Position numbers and translations under genes: made by a program
From: CBDCYN01 sp965224205
Lineage (GTDB): Bacteria; Planctomycetota; Phycisphaerae; Phycisphaerales; Phycisphaeraceae
DNA length: 64,000 nucleotides
NCBI GenBank assembly: GCA_965224205.1
Contig: CBDCYN010000025.1
Span: forward strand, 1-64,000
Reading direction: 5' to 3'
The notes under the pieces: model-generated
Told to the model about the DNA's origin: nothing
Seen by the model: only the letters and a program-made list of their open reading frames with translations
The model's database searches: none
In this document: piece by piece, positions 8,012 through 17,319 of the stretch
Layout: each line of letters starts with the position of its first letter
Numbering within the stretch: position 1 is the stretch's first letter

Positions 8012-9403
8012 ATGAACCTGCTTTTTCCCCGGTTGACGGTCAAACCGTTGGGCCTCGTGGCCCTGCTGCTGCAAGCCTGGGTGTCCATCCCGCTCTGGGC
8101 GGCGCCACCGCCGGCGGATCGCCACCCTCTCTCTAACCCGCGCCGCACCCCGGTCGTCGAGGTCTTCGAAGCCGCTGCATCGTCGGTTGTGAACATCTCC
8201 TCGACGCAGATCGTTCAGGTGCGATCCCCGTTCGGGTTCGACAGCGTATTTGATCGCTTATTCGACCTGCCCTCGCAAAGCCCGTTCCGGCGCCGGTACA
8301 AGCAGACCAGCGTCGGCAGCGGTTTTGTCATCCACCCCACCGGGTACATCGTCACCAACGCCCACGTCGTGGCCCGCACCGCCGAGCGTAAGGTCATCTT
8401 CGACGACAAACGCTCCCTAGATGCTCAAGTAGTGGCGATTGACCACGAGCGTGACCTGGCGATCCTGAAGATCGATCCCTCCCAGCCGCTCGAGCCTATC
8501 CCCCTGGGTACCAGCAGCGACCTGATGGTCGGCGAGACCGTCATCGCGATCGGCAACCCGCTGGGGTATCAGCACACGGTCACGTCCGGGGTCGTCAGCG
8601 CCTTAAACCGCACCCTCGATATCGATGAGAACCTCCGCTTCGAGGGCCTGATCCAGACCGATGCCAGCATCAACCCCGGGAATTCTGGGGGCCCGCTGCT
8701 CAACATCCTCGGCCAGCTGATCGGGGTCAACACCGCGATCCGTGGCGACGCCCAGAACATCGGGTTCGCGATCCCCGTGGACCACCTGCGGCAGGTCCTG
8801 CCGGATCTGATCGACGTCGAACGCCGGTACCGCATCATCACCGGCTTGCGGGTCAGCGGCGATGAACCGTGTCGGGTCCTTGATGTGAACCCGGATTCTC
8901 CGGCCGATAAGGCGGGGCTCTGCACCGGGGATGTATTGATCCGGATTGCGGACCAGGCCGTGCTCAGCGTCGTGGACTATCACATCGCGCTCATCGGCCA
9001 GCGACCCGGTCAGCGGTTGGTGTTGCAAGTCGTCCGCGACGGGCGGGTGGTGGATCTGGTATTGACCCCGACCAAGCGCCCCAAGCCAGACGCAGCCCGA
9101 CTCTTGCACAAGCGATTCGGCCTAGTCGTCGAGGCCCTGGACCCGAGGATGGCCCAAGCGATCGGCCTGCGGGGTCTTAGAGGACTAACCATCGCCAACA
9201 TCCAGCCCGGAAGCTCAGCTGCGGAAAGCGGTCTACAACGCGGCGATATCCTCGTCCTGATCGGCCGCCACCAGACTGATGACCTCGACAACGTCGGCGA
9301 TATCTTAGACCGGATCAAGCCCGGGCAGACGACACGCGTGACCCTATTGCGGGTTAGCGGCAGGGTGATCTACCGCATCTCGGCGCAGCTCCATGCCCGG
9401 TAA
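8012..9403 (+). CDS. HtrA/DegP-family periplasmic serine protease
   Basis: 463 residues. A signal peptide covers about 1-30 (LGLVALLLQAW...PLWAAP). The trypsin-like domain has all three catalytic residues: H118 in TNAHVV, D148 in HERDLAILKI and S225 in NPGNSGGPL. Two PDZ domains follow, about 275-355 and 370-455; the first has VLDVNPDSPADKAGLCTGDVLIRI and the second ANIQPGSSAAESGLQRGDILVLI. This is the standard DegP/DegQ layout and length. Such proteases form oligomers that degrade or hold misfolded exported proteins. It is divergent from the thioredoxin-like lipoprotein, another envelope quality-control gene, and convergent with the CCA-type gene. Assignment to DegP, DegQ or DegS cannot be made by eye, though two PDZ domains exclude DegS. 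Confidence 0.92.
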   Translation: MNLLFPRLTVKPLGLVALLLQAWVSIPLWAAPPPADRHPLSNPRRTPVVEVFEAAASSVVNISSTQIVQVRSPFGFDSVFDRLFDLPSQSPFRRRYKQTSVGSGFVIHPTGYIVTNAHVVARTAERKVIFDDKRSLDAQVVAIDHERDLAILKIDPSQPLEPIPLGTSSDLMVGETVIAIGNPLGYQHTVTSGVVSALNRTLDIDENLRFEGLIQTDASINPGNSGGPLLNILGQLIGVNTAIRGDAQNIGFAIPVDHLRQVLPDLIDVERRYRIITGLRVSGDEPCRVLDVNPDSPADKAGLCTGDVLIRIADQAVLSVVDYHIALIGQRPGQRLVLQVVRDGRVVDLVLTPTKRPKPDAARLLHKRFGLVVEALDPRMAQAIGLRGLRGLTIANIQPGSSAAESGLQRGDILVLIGRHQTDDLDNVGDILDRIKPGQTTRVTLLRVSGRVIYRISAQLHAR

Positions 9404-9432
9404 CGGCTCGGTTTTTCTCATGCCGCCAACGG

Positions 9433-9463
9433 CCAGCGTGGGCTGCACGATAGACCACGCTGG
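9433..9463. terminator. Hairpin between convergent genes
   Basis: Perfect 9-bp stem CCAGCGTGG / CCACGCTGG with a 13-base loop, placed midway between the convergent protease and nucleotidyltransferase stop codons. There is no T-run on either side, so it may be a bidirectional stop or 3'-end hairpin; this is an inference from location and symmetry. Confidence 0.4.
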
Positions 9464-9488
9464 TGGACGCAGCTAAACCCCAAGTTTG

Positions 9489-10874
9489 TTATTCCGCTGG
9501 CCCGAAACCCTCGGTCTTCTGCCGCAACCACCGCAACGCTTCGTCGCGATTGGTCACCGTTCCGTCGAGTTGGGCGTCGTACGCTTGCTCAAGCAACGCC
9601 TTGAACCGCGGCCCCGGGTTGTGGCCCATCGCGATCAGGTCGTGGCCATCAACCCACGGCTGCGGGGCGACGCCGCTATCGAACAGAGGTTTCGATTCAT
9701 AGCTGATGCGCTGGCTCATCACGGCGACCTCGGGCTGATGTCCCAACGCCTCGAACAAGGCAAACACCTGCTCCCACACCGCGTCGGCCAAAAGGCGTTT
9801 ACGCTGGGCGGTGTCCAGCTGCGACCAACGCGCCACCGCGGGCAATAGTCGGATCGTGCGCTGAAGGTCAGACCGGTCTTCGTTGCTCAAACACAAGGCC
9901 TGACGCCACTGACGCACCCGATGGTCGAGGGTGTCGTTCACGAAGGGGGCCAGACGCTCAACAAGGGGTTGGGGTTCTTCCGTGGTCGCTGAACCCGGCG
10001 GGCGGGTGATTGAACCAGATTCGCCAAAGAGATATCGATCCAGTAGCCACGCCGCCAGGACGGTCGTGGGTCCGCCCCCGCACAACCCCGACACTGTCGT
10101 CAGTTCAACGCGTTGGGGATCCTCAAGGAGCACCGGCCCGTCAAGCCCAAGATCCTGCAAAAGCCGAATCGCCCGCAATCGACGCCGATCCACCCCAGCC
10201 TCGACCCCAGCCCCCGGTGACGCGGGCAAAGCCGGTGGTGTGAGCATCCCCATCAACTCCTGTCCGATCCGTTCGCGGGCGATCCGGTTGAGGTCCCGGG
10301 CGTGTTTGCGGATCGCGTCCGCGGTGTGGGATTCGATCTCGAACCGCAGCCGCGACGCAAACCGCACCGCCCGCAGCATCCTCAGGTAGTCCTCAGCCAG
10401 CCGCTGGTCCGGGTCGCCGATCGCGCGGATCACCCCCGCGTCGAGGTCGCGTCGGCCGCCCACGTAATCGATGAACCGCTGATCCCGGTCTGTAGCCAGG
10501 GGGTCCTCGAACAGGCCGTTGATCGTGAAATCACGACGCTGGGCGTCGTGCTGGGCGTCGCTGAAATGGACCTGGGTGGGGCGGCGGCCGTCCTCATAAC
10601 CCCATTCGGTGCGGAACGTCGCGACCTCGGTCGTGTACCCCCCAAGCCTCACCAACATGACCCCGAAGGCTTCGCCCACGGCCCGGCTTCGAGGGAACAG
10701 CCGGCCCACCTGATCCGGTTTCGCATCGGTGGCGACATCGAAATCTTTCGGCTCCACCCCCAACCAATCGTCGCGCACGCAACCACCCGCGAGGTATGCC
10801 GTGAACCCCGACTCGCGCAGCCGGCGTACGATCTGCACAGCGGCTTCTCGGTGGGTCTTGTAACGACGGGACAT
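9489..10874 (-). CDS. CCA-adding enzyme / poly(A) polymerase family nucleotidyltransferase
   Basis: 461 residues from the ATG at 10874 (MSRRYKTHREAA). The class II nucleotidyltransferase head is clear: LAGGCVRDDWLG at about 28-39, then EPKDFDVATDA with the catalytic DxD at D44 and D46, and the RRDFTINGLF motif further on. The RNA-binding part follows (LAEDYLRMLRAVRFASRLRFEIE). Enzymes of this family add CCA to tRNA 3' ends or A tails to RNA; the two activities cannot be separated by sequence inspection alone. In genomes with no separate enzyme it would act as the tRNA CCA-adding protein, and the tmRNA in this window also lacks an encoded CCA end. An upstream in-frame start at 10922 exists but precedes the conserved fold by an implausible extension. 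Confidence 0.85.
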   Translation of the reverse strand: MSRRYKTHREAAVQIVRRLRESGFTAYLAGGCVRDDWLGVEPKDFDVATDAKPDQVGRLFPRSRAVGEAFGVMLVRLGGYTTEVATFRTEWGYEDGRRPTQVHFSDAQHDAQRRDFTINGLFEDPLATDRDQRFIDYVGGRRDLDAGVIRAIGDPDQRLAEDYLRMLRAVRFASRLRFEIESHTADAIRKHARDLNRIARERIGQELMGMLTPPALPASPGAGVEAGVDRRRLRAIRLLQDLGLDGPVLLEDPQRVELTTVSGLCGGGPTTVLAAWLLDRYLFGESGSITRPPGSATTEEPQPLVERLAPFVNDTLDHRVRQWRQALCLSNEDRSDLQRTIRLLPAVARWSQLDTAQRKRLLADAVWEQVFALFEALGHQPEVAVMSQRISYESKPLFDSGVAPQPWVDGHDLIAMGHNPGPRFKALLEQAYDAQLDGTVTNRDEALRWLRQKTEGFGPAE

Positions 10875-11660
10875 CGATATGAGTTTATAAACACCCCGAT
10901 CCCGTTGACAGCGGCCCAGCACCGCCTCACAGCGATGCTAGAGAGTGTCATGGTCTACGCAAAAACATCGAGGGCATTACCCGGCCGCGGGGCGTTGACG
11001 TGCATCTGGTAGCCCCGCACGCCGAAGTTAGATCGCTGAGGATGAGCAGGGGGTTCTCGATTTGATACAGGGATGCTCGCCGTAAGGCTCGCGGTGATGC
11101 CGGGTAGCCCACCGGATAAATAGCCGGCGTGCTGGCCCGGACCTTCGGACAGCGGCGCCAGCCCCGTCGGAAGCGGTGTATCGTAGGGCCAAGCCTTGGG
11201 TTGGTCTGGCTCGCAGATCGGGCAACGGGATCGCGACAAGCCAGCCGGTGGGGCGACTCCAACCCGATCGGCGAGATGAACGTGCGTGGGGTGCACGACG
11301 AGGTTCGGTTGAGCTGGCCGCACGTTAGTCGGCAAGGCGTCGAAACGGCCGGGTCCGAATAACCGGTGCCGCAGGGCCCCGATCGTCTGGTTGCTGTAAG
11401 GTACAATTCGCACGTATAAAAAAAGGTGCGAAATTCCGGCCAAAACCGTCAAAAAAATAGGTTATAGCGGTAAGGCCACGCGAAACCGGCCATTACCCCC
11501 CCAACAACGACGGGTGACGGATCGTATCGATTCTAGAGGTTGTTGCGGTGGGACATCATCCGTGTAGAGCGGTTGCAACGCCTTTATCGGGCCCGGCTCA
11601 TCGGCTTCACCGTGGGGTGCCCCACAGAAACTTGAATCAAATTCCTATATTTTTTATCGG
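10875..11660. other. Long divergent intergenic region, contains a copy of the dispersed repeat
   Basis: 786 bases between the leftward nucleotidyltransferase gene and the rightward queA. Leftward frames of 152 and 165 codons exist at about 10,950-11,450 but have no domain, no clear ribosome binding site, and overlap each other, so they are not called. The part near 11,000-11,190 resembles the dispersed repeat family. Around 11,408-11,435 there is a small complementary pair (TTCGCAC / GTGCGAA) around an A-rich loop. Confidence 0.4.
11000..11190 (-). repeat. Divergent copy of dispersed repeat family RA
   Basis: On the plus strand this segment shares with the 54.9 kb copy, in the same order, GGATGAGC, GGGTAG, CCGGATAAAT, CGTG and GAAGCGGT. 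Identity is patchy, so this is the weakest of the five listed copies. It lies upstream of the leftward nucleotidyltransferase gene. Confidence 0.35.
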
Positions 11661-12818
11661 ATGTTGACCCGTGAACTCGAATATGAGCTGCCCATCGACC
11701 GGATCGCGGTCTCGCCCGCCGACCCACGCGACGCCGCGAAGCTGATGGTGATTGACCGGGCCAAGGATCGGATCATGCACCGGCATGTCCGAGACCTACC
11801 GACCCTGGTCCGGCCGCCGAGGTCTGCCACCCCGTCTCACGAGCCCGGGGATCTATTGGTATTCAATGAAAGCCGGGTGATACCGGCATCCTTCTCCGCG
11901 GTGCGAGCGGCGACCGGCGGGCGTGTCACGGGTCTGTACCTCGGTCAGATCGGCGACGACCAAGACAGTTGTTGGCGGGTGATGCTCGAGTCCGGGGGTA
12001 AGCTGCGCACCGCAGAAGCCCTTGAGCTTGAACCCAGGTCGCGGTTGGAGCTGGTCGAGAAACGCCCCGACGGGTCGTGGATCGCGGCTCTGGATTCACC
12101 AGACGGTCCACTTGCGGTGCTCGAACGGATCGGCTCCACCCCGCTGCCGCCGTATATCCGCCGGCGGCGTCGCGATCTTAGCCAACAAGAAATCCAGCCC
12201 CTAGACCCGCAGCGGTACAACACGGTGTACGCGACGAAACCCGGCTCGGTCGCGGCCCCGACCGCGGGGCTTCATTTTACCCCGGCGTTGCTTAACGAAC
12301 TGGACCACACCGGGGTGTGCCGAGCGATGGTGACGCTCCACATCGGTCCCGGTACGTTCTCGCCGGTGCGCAGCGACCGGCTCGAGGACCATGCGATCCA
12401 CCGCGAGTGGGTCCACATCCCCGCCGCGACGATCGCCTCAATTCACCGGGCCAAGGCGACGGGTCGGCGGATCATCCCCGTGGGCACCACCTCGGTCCGG
12501 GCCCTGGAGAGCCTGCCCGATCCCCTGCCGGCGGAGGGTGACTTTACGACGGATACCCAGCTGTTCATCAAACCCACGGGCCACGGGCGAGGGCCCGTCA
12601 ACACACCAGACGCCCAAAACATGGTTGGTCAGGGTCCTTTCCCCTTTCGTTTTACCGATGGGCTGATGACCAATTTTCACCTACCCCGGTCGACCTTGCT
12701 GGCGTTGGTCGCGGCGCTGCCCGGGGTGGGGATCGATCGGCTCAAGACCTGGTATCGTATCGCGATTGAGCAGGGGTACCGGTTCTATTCCTATGGGGAC
12801 GCGATGCTGATCCTTTGA
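11661..12818 (+). CDS. queA: S-adenosylmethionine:tRNA ribosyltransferase-isomerase QueA
   Basis: 385 residues, slightly longer than the usual 340-360. It starts with the family N-terminus LTRELEYELPIDRIAVSPADPRDAAKLMV and contains LLVFNESRVIPA, the YNTVYATKPGSVAAPTAGLHFT block, TLHIGPGTFSPV, IIPVGTTSVRALES and FHLPRSTLLALVAALPG. QueA transfers the ribosyl part of SAM to the 7-aminomethyl-7-deazaguanine base in tRNA anticodons, making epoxyqueuosine. No other queuosine gene is nearby. The extra length seems to be in the N-terminal part after residue 45, where a short RPPRSATPSHEPG insert lies. Assignment is firm. Confidence 0.95.
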   Translation: MLTRELEYELPIDRIAVSPADPRDAAKLMVIDRAKDRIMHRHVRDLPTLVRPPRSATPSHEPGDLLVFNESRVIPASFSAVRAATGGRVTGLYLGQIGDDQDSCWRVMLESGGKLRTAEALELEPRSRLELVEKRPDGSWIAALDSPDGPLAVLERIGSTPLPPYIRRRRRDLSQQEIQPLDPQRYNTVYATKPGSVAAPTAGLHFTPALLNELDHTGVCRAMVTLHIGPGTFSPVRSDRLEDHAIHREWVHIPAATIASIHRAKATGRRIIPVGTTSVRALESLPDPLPAEGDFTTDTQLFIKPTGHGRGPVNTPDAQNMVGQGPFPFRFTDGLMTNFHLPRSTLLALVAALPGVGIDRLKTWYRIAIEQGYRFYSYGDAMLIL

Positions 12819-12864
12819 ACACCTATGATGGATGATCACGCGGTTGGCTGGGCCGAGACGGCAT

Positions 12865-12893
12865 TTCGCCCTCCGTCAATGACAGGAGGCGAA
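12865..12893 (+). terminator. Hairpin downstream of queA
   Basis: Stem TTCGCC(C)TCC / GGAGGCGAA with one bulged base, 47 bases past the queA stop. No T-run follows, so only a weak terminator candidate. Confidence 0.3.
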
Positions 12894-13069
12894 GCAGACC
12901 GATACCCGACACCCGATGGTCGAATCGGCAACAGATGTGATGCAGGATTCAATAGAGATCCCTGACAAGCCCATGGCCACCGAAGCCCCAACGTCGGCCT
13001 CATGGCTGCTATGAGCGTTTTGGTGAGGCACGACTGGGTTTCTGGCCCCCAATAGACAGGTCAACGATC

Positions 13070-14734
13070 ATGTGCAGCCCCAAAACGAAGCAGGTCTCAA
13101 GAAAAATAGCCGGCTGGGTCTATATGTTTCTGTGGGCCTTGGGGGTCCCGTGCGCCGCCAACCCCGGGGCCGACCCCGCCTATGAGCGTTGGTACGCGAT
13201 CTATTTCCGCGATCAACGCGCGGGCTGGTCGCACGAATCCATGGTTGAGTCACACGAGCCCCCGACGATCACCACCACCACGCGGATGAAGATGACGATC
13301 GACCGCGGCGGCATGGCCCTATCGGTATCGATCAGCCATGTCTTCATCGAGACCCCGGACGGCAAGCCGATTGAGTCCCGCTACGAGCAAGACCTCGGCG
13401 CGATGAAGGTCGCCAAGACCACGCGGTTTAAGCAAGGCCGCCTCGAGGTGACCACCACACAGGGCGGGCGCGACCAGATCCAACAGCTGCCGTACCCCAA
13501 GACCGCCGATGGCAGCCCGTGGCTGCCGCCCGCCGCGGCGCAGCGGCATATCGCCGCCCGGGTCCACGCGGGGGCTCAAACCATCGAGTACTGGACGATC
13601 GAACCGTCCATGGGCACCAACCCGTTGAAGATCACCATGAAGCGGCGTGGCCAGGAAAACGTCGAGATCATCGGCAAATGGGTCCCCACCATCGCCTGGG
13701 ACACCACCTCATCAGCGACGCCGGGCATCGTGAGCAGGGAATATACAGATCCGCGGGGACACCACGTCAAATCTGTTTTGAGCTTCATGCCCGGCATGGA
13801 TCTAACGGTCATCCAGGCAGACCGAAACCTAGCCACCGCCGAGGTCGACCCAGTGGAACTTATGGCCTCGACGCTGCTGCGTCCCGACCGGCCGATCGCT
13901 CAGCCCCGCAAGACCCGGTCCGCCCGGTATGAGCTGGTGTTCAACATAGACCCGCCCAAGCCGGTCGACGATCAGGCCTCTCAGCCAATAGCAGGCAAAC
14001 CTAACCCAGCCAAGCAGACCGCCGCCAACCCTCTCTCAGGCGGCCGACCACAAATTGTTCACGGCGGGTATCAACGGATCCAGTGGAAAGACCCACAGAC
14101 GCTAACCGTCACGGTCGATCTTCGCCAACCGGTCGACGGTGACCCCGTCGAAAGAGACCACCTCCAATCCTCAGCCATGCTCGACCACCGCGACCCCGCG
14201 ATCCGTGCGTTGACGCAGCAGGCCTTGTCCGACGAGTCTGCGACTGCCTTGCCTCAACACAAGGCCGAAACTCTACGCCGTTTCGTCCATCGCTATGTCA
14301 ACGCCAAGGATCTCTCCGTTGGCCTGGCGACCGCCACCGAGGTGGCCCACACCCGCCAGGGCGACTGCACCGAGCACGCGGTGCTTCTAGCCGCCATGTT
14401 GCGCGCCGCAGAGATCCCCAGCCGGACCGTGACCGGGCTGATCTATGTCGATCAGTTTCTGGGAAAAACGGGGGTGTTCGGCTACCACATGTGGACCCAA
14501 GCCTGGCTCAGTGATAGTAACGGCCGCGGGCGCTGGGTCGACCTCGACGCGACCCTGCCCGAGCATCCGTTCGACGCAGCCCATATCGCGCTAAGCGCCA
14601 GCGCCATGACCGACGACACCATGCTCAACGATCTGGTCGCGATGGCCCAGGTCTTGGGCCGGATCAAGATCAGGGTCATCGAAGTCGAAACCGGCGGGTC
14701 GGGTCCATCGAGTAAGCAGGGTCGCCCGCGTTGA
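13070..14734 (+). CDS. Secreted transglutaminase-like (cysteine-protease-fold) protein
   Basis: 554 residues. Residues 12-30 form a signal peptide (IAGWVYMFLWALGVPCAANP). Residues 35-300 are a beta-rich region without a named domain. The transglutaminase-like core is at about 395-510: GDCTEHAVLLAAML gives C433, YHMWTQAW gives H473 and WVDLDATLPE gives D491 or D493, the three catalytic positions of this superfamily. In bacteria such domains are mostly proteases or amidases, or cross-linking enzymes, and the substrate here is unknown. A glycosyltransferase or cell-wall context is not seen. The next gene, a lipoprotein on the same strand, begins 143 bases later with a palindrome in between. Confidence 0.8.
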   Translation: MCSPKTKQVSRKIAGWVYMFLWALGVPCAANPGADPAYERWYAIYFRDQRAGWSHESMVESHEPPTITTTTRMKMTIDRGGMALSVSISHVFIETPDGKPIESRYEQDLGAMKVAKTTRFKQGRLEVTTTQGGRDQIQQLPYPKTADGSPWLPPAAAQRHIAARVHAGAQTIEYWTIEPSMGTNPLKITMKRRGQENVEIIGKWVPTIAWDTTSSATPGIVSREYTDPRGHHVKSVLSFMPGMDLTVIQADRNLATAEVDPVELMASTLLRPDRPIAQPRKTRSARYELVFNIDPPKPVDDQASQPIAGKPNPAKQTAANPLSGGRPQIVHGGYQRIQWKDPQTLTVTVDLRQPVDGDPVERDHLQSSAMLDHRDPAIRALTQQALSDESATALPQHKAETLRRFVHRYVNAKDLSVGLATATEVAHTRQGDCTEHAVLLAAMLRAAEIPSRTVTGLIYVDQFLGKTGVFGYHMWTQAWLSDSNGRGRWVDLDATLPEHPFDAAHIALSASAMTDDTMLNDLVAMAQVLGRIKIRVIEVETGGSGPSSKQGRPR

Positions 14735-14758
14735 GCTTGGTGACGGATCGACCAACTA

Positions 14759-14804
14759 ATTCTAGGCCTTGTCTCAAAACCCATTTTAAGACAAGGCCTA
14801 GAAT
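14759..14804. repeat. 46-bp near-perfect palindrome
   Basis: ATTCTAGGCCTTGTCT and its exact reverse complement flank AAAA-CCCA-TTTT, with one C/A mismatch on the way, so the whole element pairs except for one position and a 4-base loop. It lies between the transglutaminase stop and the proposed lipoprotein start. Neither end is followed by a T-run, so it is not a classical terminator. The GGCCTTGTCTCAAAA arm looks like an insertion-sequence terminal repeat, and two fused ends would give this structure; that is inference. Confidence 0.6.
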
Positions 14805-14877
14805 CACCCCCGGGCACCCATGGCGTGCAGCGTGTGTCAGCAAGCGGGTTCTGACGGTGGTCGCCCCGATCACGGGT

Positions 14878-16296
14878 ATGTTCCAGTCGGCATGTCATCG
14901 GTCCGTTCTCGCGAGATGGATCGGGAGGGTCGCAGCGGCCTGGTCGTGCGTGGCGGTAGCCTCGTGCGTGCCATCGTCGTTCGAAGACCCGATCGCGGTG
15001 ATGCTCGATCGAGAATCCGAATATAGGCATCGACGCCGCGCCGCCCGCCAGGCCCAGCAGGAACTCGACGACGACCCTCGTCGGGCCGCGGCGCTCGAGA
15101 CGATCCTTGGGGACCGGCGCTACCCGTCGTGGCAGCGTCAAGACGCGATCGATCAACTGATCGAGTTAGATGAGGGCAGGTTGCGGCAGCTGTTATCACG
15201 CCGGTTAACGCGCCTGGGCGACCTGGATACTCGGCTCTACATCTTGGACCAAGCCGTGAAACGCGGTTGGGGTGATCTCACACCCGCGATCGTCGCTTGT
15301 TACGCCCGCCCGGCCCCCCGGGTCCGCGATCAAGACCGACCCGAACGACATGTGCTCCGGGCCCTTCACCCCAGCGAAACTATCGAGCAGATCGCTTGGC
15401 GTGTTTTCATGAATACCGATGGCCGTGCGTCGTTCCCACACCAAGCCGCAGCGTGGCAGCTGCTCAACCGAATCGCACCGGGACCCGAACTGAAAAACAG
15501 ACTCGAACGATCGCCGGATGCGACCGGTCTCGTCACCGATCTCAAAGCGGCGGCCACCGACCTGCACGTGTGGCCGCGCAACAAGGAAGAGATCTTGTGG
15601 CTAACTTACCTCAGAGACCCGGCCCGTCAGGAGCTCTGGAACCGGTTTAAGACGGCCGTGTCACGCTTGTCGCCCGATCAGCGTCAAGGTTTGCAGCTGC
15701 GGCACCTGCCTGTGTTAGACCACCTGCCTCCCTGGATTTTTCGTTTAGGCCGACAAGGGCTCGTCGCACGCCTCGAAACGTCGCTTCTGACCATGCGTCG
15801 CGGTATAACAAAACGGGCCAGCGCGACCGCCACGCAAGGCCACGACGGCGGTGACATCCACCTGTGCTGGGCGGATCTGGCGACGGTCGGCTGGCTCACC
15901 GACGCGCTGGAAGACCGATCTCTAATCGACGCTTGGTTCGCCCAGGCCGACGCCGATCGTGTCGACACCCGCACCGAATACGGGGGCGTCCTCGACGTTA
16001 CGGAAAGTCGTCCGACCGCTCATCTCTATCCACCCGACCTGACCCGCCACGACCGGGTCTTTCAGCCGCCGCAACGGATGATCGAGCATCTTTACACCGC
16101 GATCGCTTATTACCACTTCCACGCTCAAAGCTACCAGAACGGGGACTTCGCGCACCCCGGCGGGGGGGACCTCAAGGCTGCTGACCGGCTTAACGCCAAC
16201 TTCTTGGTGCTGACCTTCGTCGACCCAGACCAGCTCAACGTCGATTACTATCAGAGCAACGGGGTCGTCATCGACTTGGGGATGATCCGCCGGTGA
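14878..16296 (+). CDS. Lipoprotein of unknown function
   Basis: 472 residues from the ATG at 14878. The N-terminus MFQSACHRSVLARWIGRVAA is followed by AWSCVAVASC, giving a lipobox with the lipid-modified Cys near residue 25, so the protein should be anchored in the membrane. After it come helical repeats rich in R, D and L, for example ETILGDRRYPSWQRQDAIDQLIELDE, similar in feel to HEAT-like repeats. The C-terminal part has a conserved-looking YHFHAQSYQNGDFAHPGGGDL stretch. No known domain was recognised. The frame is open further upstream to 14731, but that part includes the palindrome and has no export signal, so it was excluded. Its 3' end overlaps the convergent hydrolase gene by 29 bases. 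Confidence 0.6.
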   Translation: MFQSACHRSVLARWIGRVAAAWSCVAVASCVPSSFEDPIAVMLDRESEYRHRRRAARQAQQELDDDPRRAAALETILGDRRYPSWQRQDAIDQLIELDEGRLRQLLSRRLTRLGDLDTRLYILDQAVKRGWGDLTPAIVACYARPAPRVRDQDRPERHVLRALHPSETIEQIAWRVFMNTDGRASFPHQAAAWQLLNRIAPGPELKNRLERSPDATGLVTDLKAAATDLHVWPRNKEEILWLTYLRDPARQELWNRFKTAVSRLSPDQRQGLQLRHLPVLDHLPPWIFRLGRQGLVARLETSLLTMRRGITKRASATATQGHDGGDIHLCWADLATVGWLTDALEDRSLIDAWFAQADADRVDTRTEYGGVLDVTESRPTAHLYPPDLTRHDRVFQPPQRMIEHLYTAIAYYHFHAQSYQNGDFAHPGGGDLKAADRLNANFLVLTFVDPDQLNVDYYQSNGVVIDLGMIRR

Positions 16297-17188
16297 TCTC
16301 GGCGCCGCTGCCGCAGCACAGGTCCGCGGCGAAATCACACGACACGTCGACCATCCGCCGCGTGGGCGGGGGGGGAGGGTCGCCCAGCGGCAGGGGGTTA
16401 GGGCAGTTAAACGTGTGCGAGGCTTGAGGGATCAGCTCCACGACCGCCCGTTCACCCGCCGCGGCCGCGAGGTTCAATGACGCCTGGACGTCGACGGTCG
16501 CGTCGTCCTGCCCATGGACCAGCAAGACCGGGCACCCGATCCGTTTAACCGCGTCGAGCGGGTCGTACTGGTTCCGGTTCTGTTCCCAGTCTTCGAGCCA
16601 GTCCTTGCCGATCCGCAGCACCTGCCCGGTGCGGGATGAGGGGGTCTCCAGGTAACCGCGCTGCCGCAAACGGTGGATGTCGTCTTCGTGGAGCCTACAA
16701 GAGCTGTCCGGGGCTGACGCGGCGATGACCCCCAGCGGTTGGCGGGCAGGGGGGGCGGCCGAATCCGCGTATAGCAACGCCGTAGTCATCAACGCCGTCA
16801 CCCCGCCGCGGCTATGGCCATACACGACCAACGGCAGTGTCCCGTTGACCTGGCCACCCGGCAAGACGCCCGACGCGTCGGCTTCGATCACCGCCCGCAG
16901 GTCGTGGATCTGCCTGCTCCAGGTATCACGCTCGAACAGGTCGGGCCGCTCGAACGTCTCGATCTTCGGCGTCATCCCGCTGTGGCTAAAATTAAACCGG
17001 TGAGCGATCAGCCCCCTGTCGGCCGCGGACTGGGCCAGCAGCGGCACGAACCCGTAGTCCTTGTACCCCTTGAACCCGTGGCAAAGGACCATGACCCCGA
17101 TCGGCTTGCCGTCGCTGGCGGGCAGGTGGGTATTGCCCCAGATCGGTTGGCCATCGGACCCCGGGATGGACCAATCTCGGATATCCAT
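16268..17188 (-). CDS. Alpha/beta hydrolase (dienelactone hydrolase / S9-like)
   Basis: 306 residues. The fold markers are VMVLCHGFKGYKDYG (oxyanion loop), GHSRGG with nucleophile S126, HGQDDATV with acid D228 or D229 and QASHTFN with H258. No signal peptide, so it should be cytoplasmic. The family hydrolyses esters, amides or carboxylic thioesters; the sequence does not fix the substrate. The first residues MDIRDWSIPGSDGQPIWGNTHLP look like a typical beta-strand entry to such enzymes. The C-terminus beyond residue 265 is proline- and cysteine-rich (PPPPPTRR...CCGSG) and not conserved-looking; it is the part that overlaps the convergent lipoprotein gene. Confidence 0.8.
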   Translation of the reverse strand: MDIRDWSIPGSDGQPIWGNTHLPASDGKPIGVMVLCHGFKGYKDYGFVPLLAQSAADRGLIAHRFNFSHSGMTPKIETFERPDLFERDTWSRQIHDLRAVIEADASGVLPGGQVNGTLPLVVYGHSRGGVTALMTTALLYADSAAPPARQPLGVIAASAPDSSCRLHEDDIHRLRQRGYLETPSSRTGQVLRIGKDWLEDWEQNRNQYDPLDAVKRIGCPVLLVHGQDDATVDVQASLNLAAAAGERAVVELIPQASHTFNCPNPLPLGDPPPPPTRRMVDVSCDFAADLCCGSGAEITGGSSPSR

Positions 17189-17319
17189 GGGTCGGCCTCC
17201 ATTATATCATTGGTGATACGACATTCAGTCGTGTGGTCATGGTGAAAATAGTCGCCTCGCGTCCGGTCCGACCCGCGCCGTTGACGTGAAGCTAAAACCA
17301 TTCTTGTCTTGGGCAGTCA

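Noticed and set aside
7510..8196. N-terminal extension of the thioredoxin-like lipoprotein frame up to 8196.
   Set aside because: It overlaps the start of the divergent protease gene, has no domain and would bury the export signal in the middle of the protein.
10948..11452. Leftward frames of 152 and 165 codons between the nucleotidyltransferase and queA.
   Set aside because: They overlap each other in different frames, have no recognisable motif or ribosome binding site, and cover a copy of the dispersed repeat.
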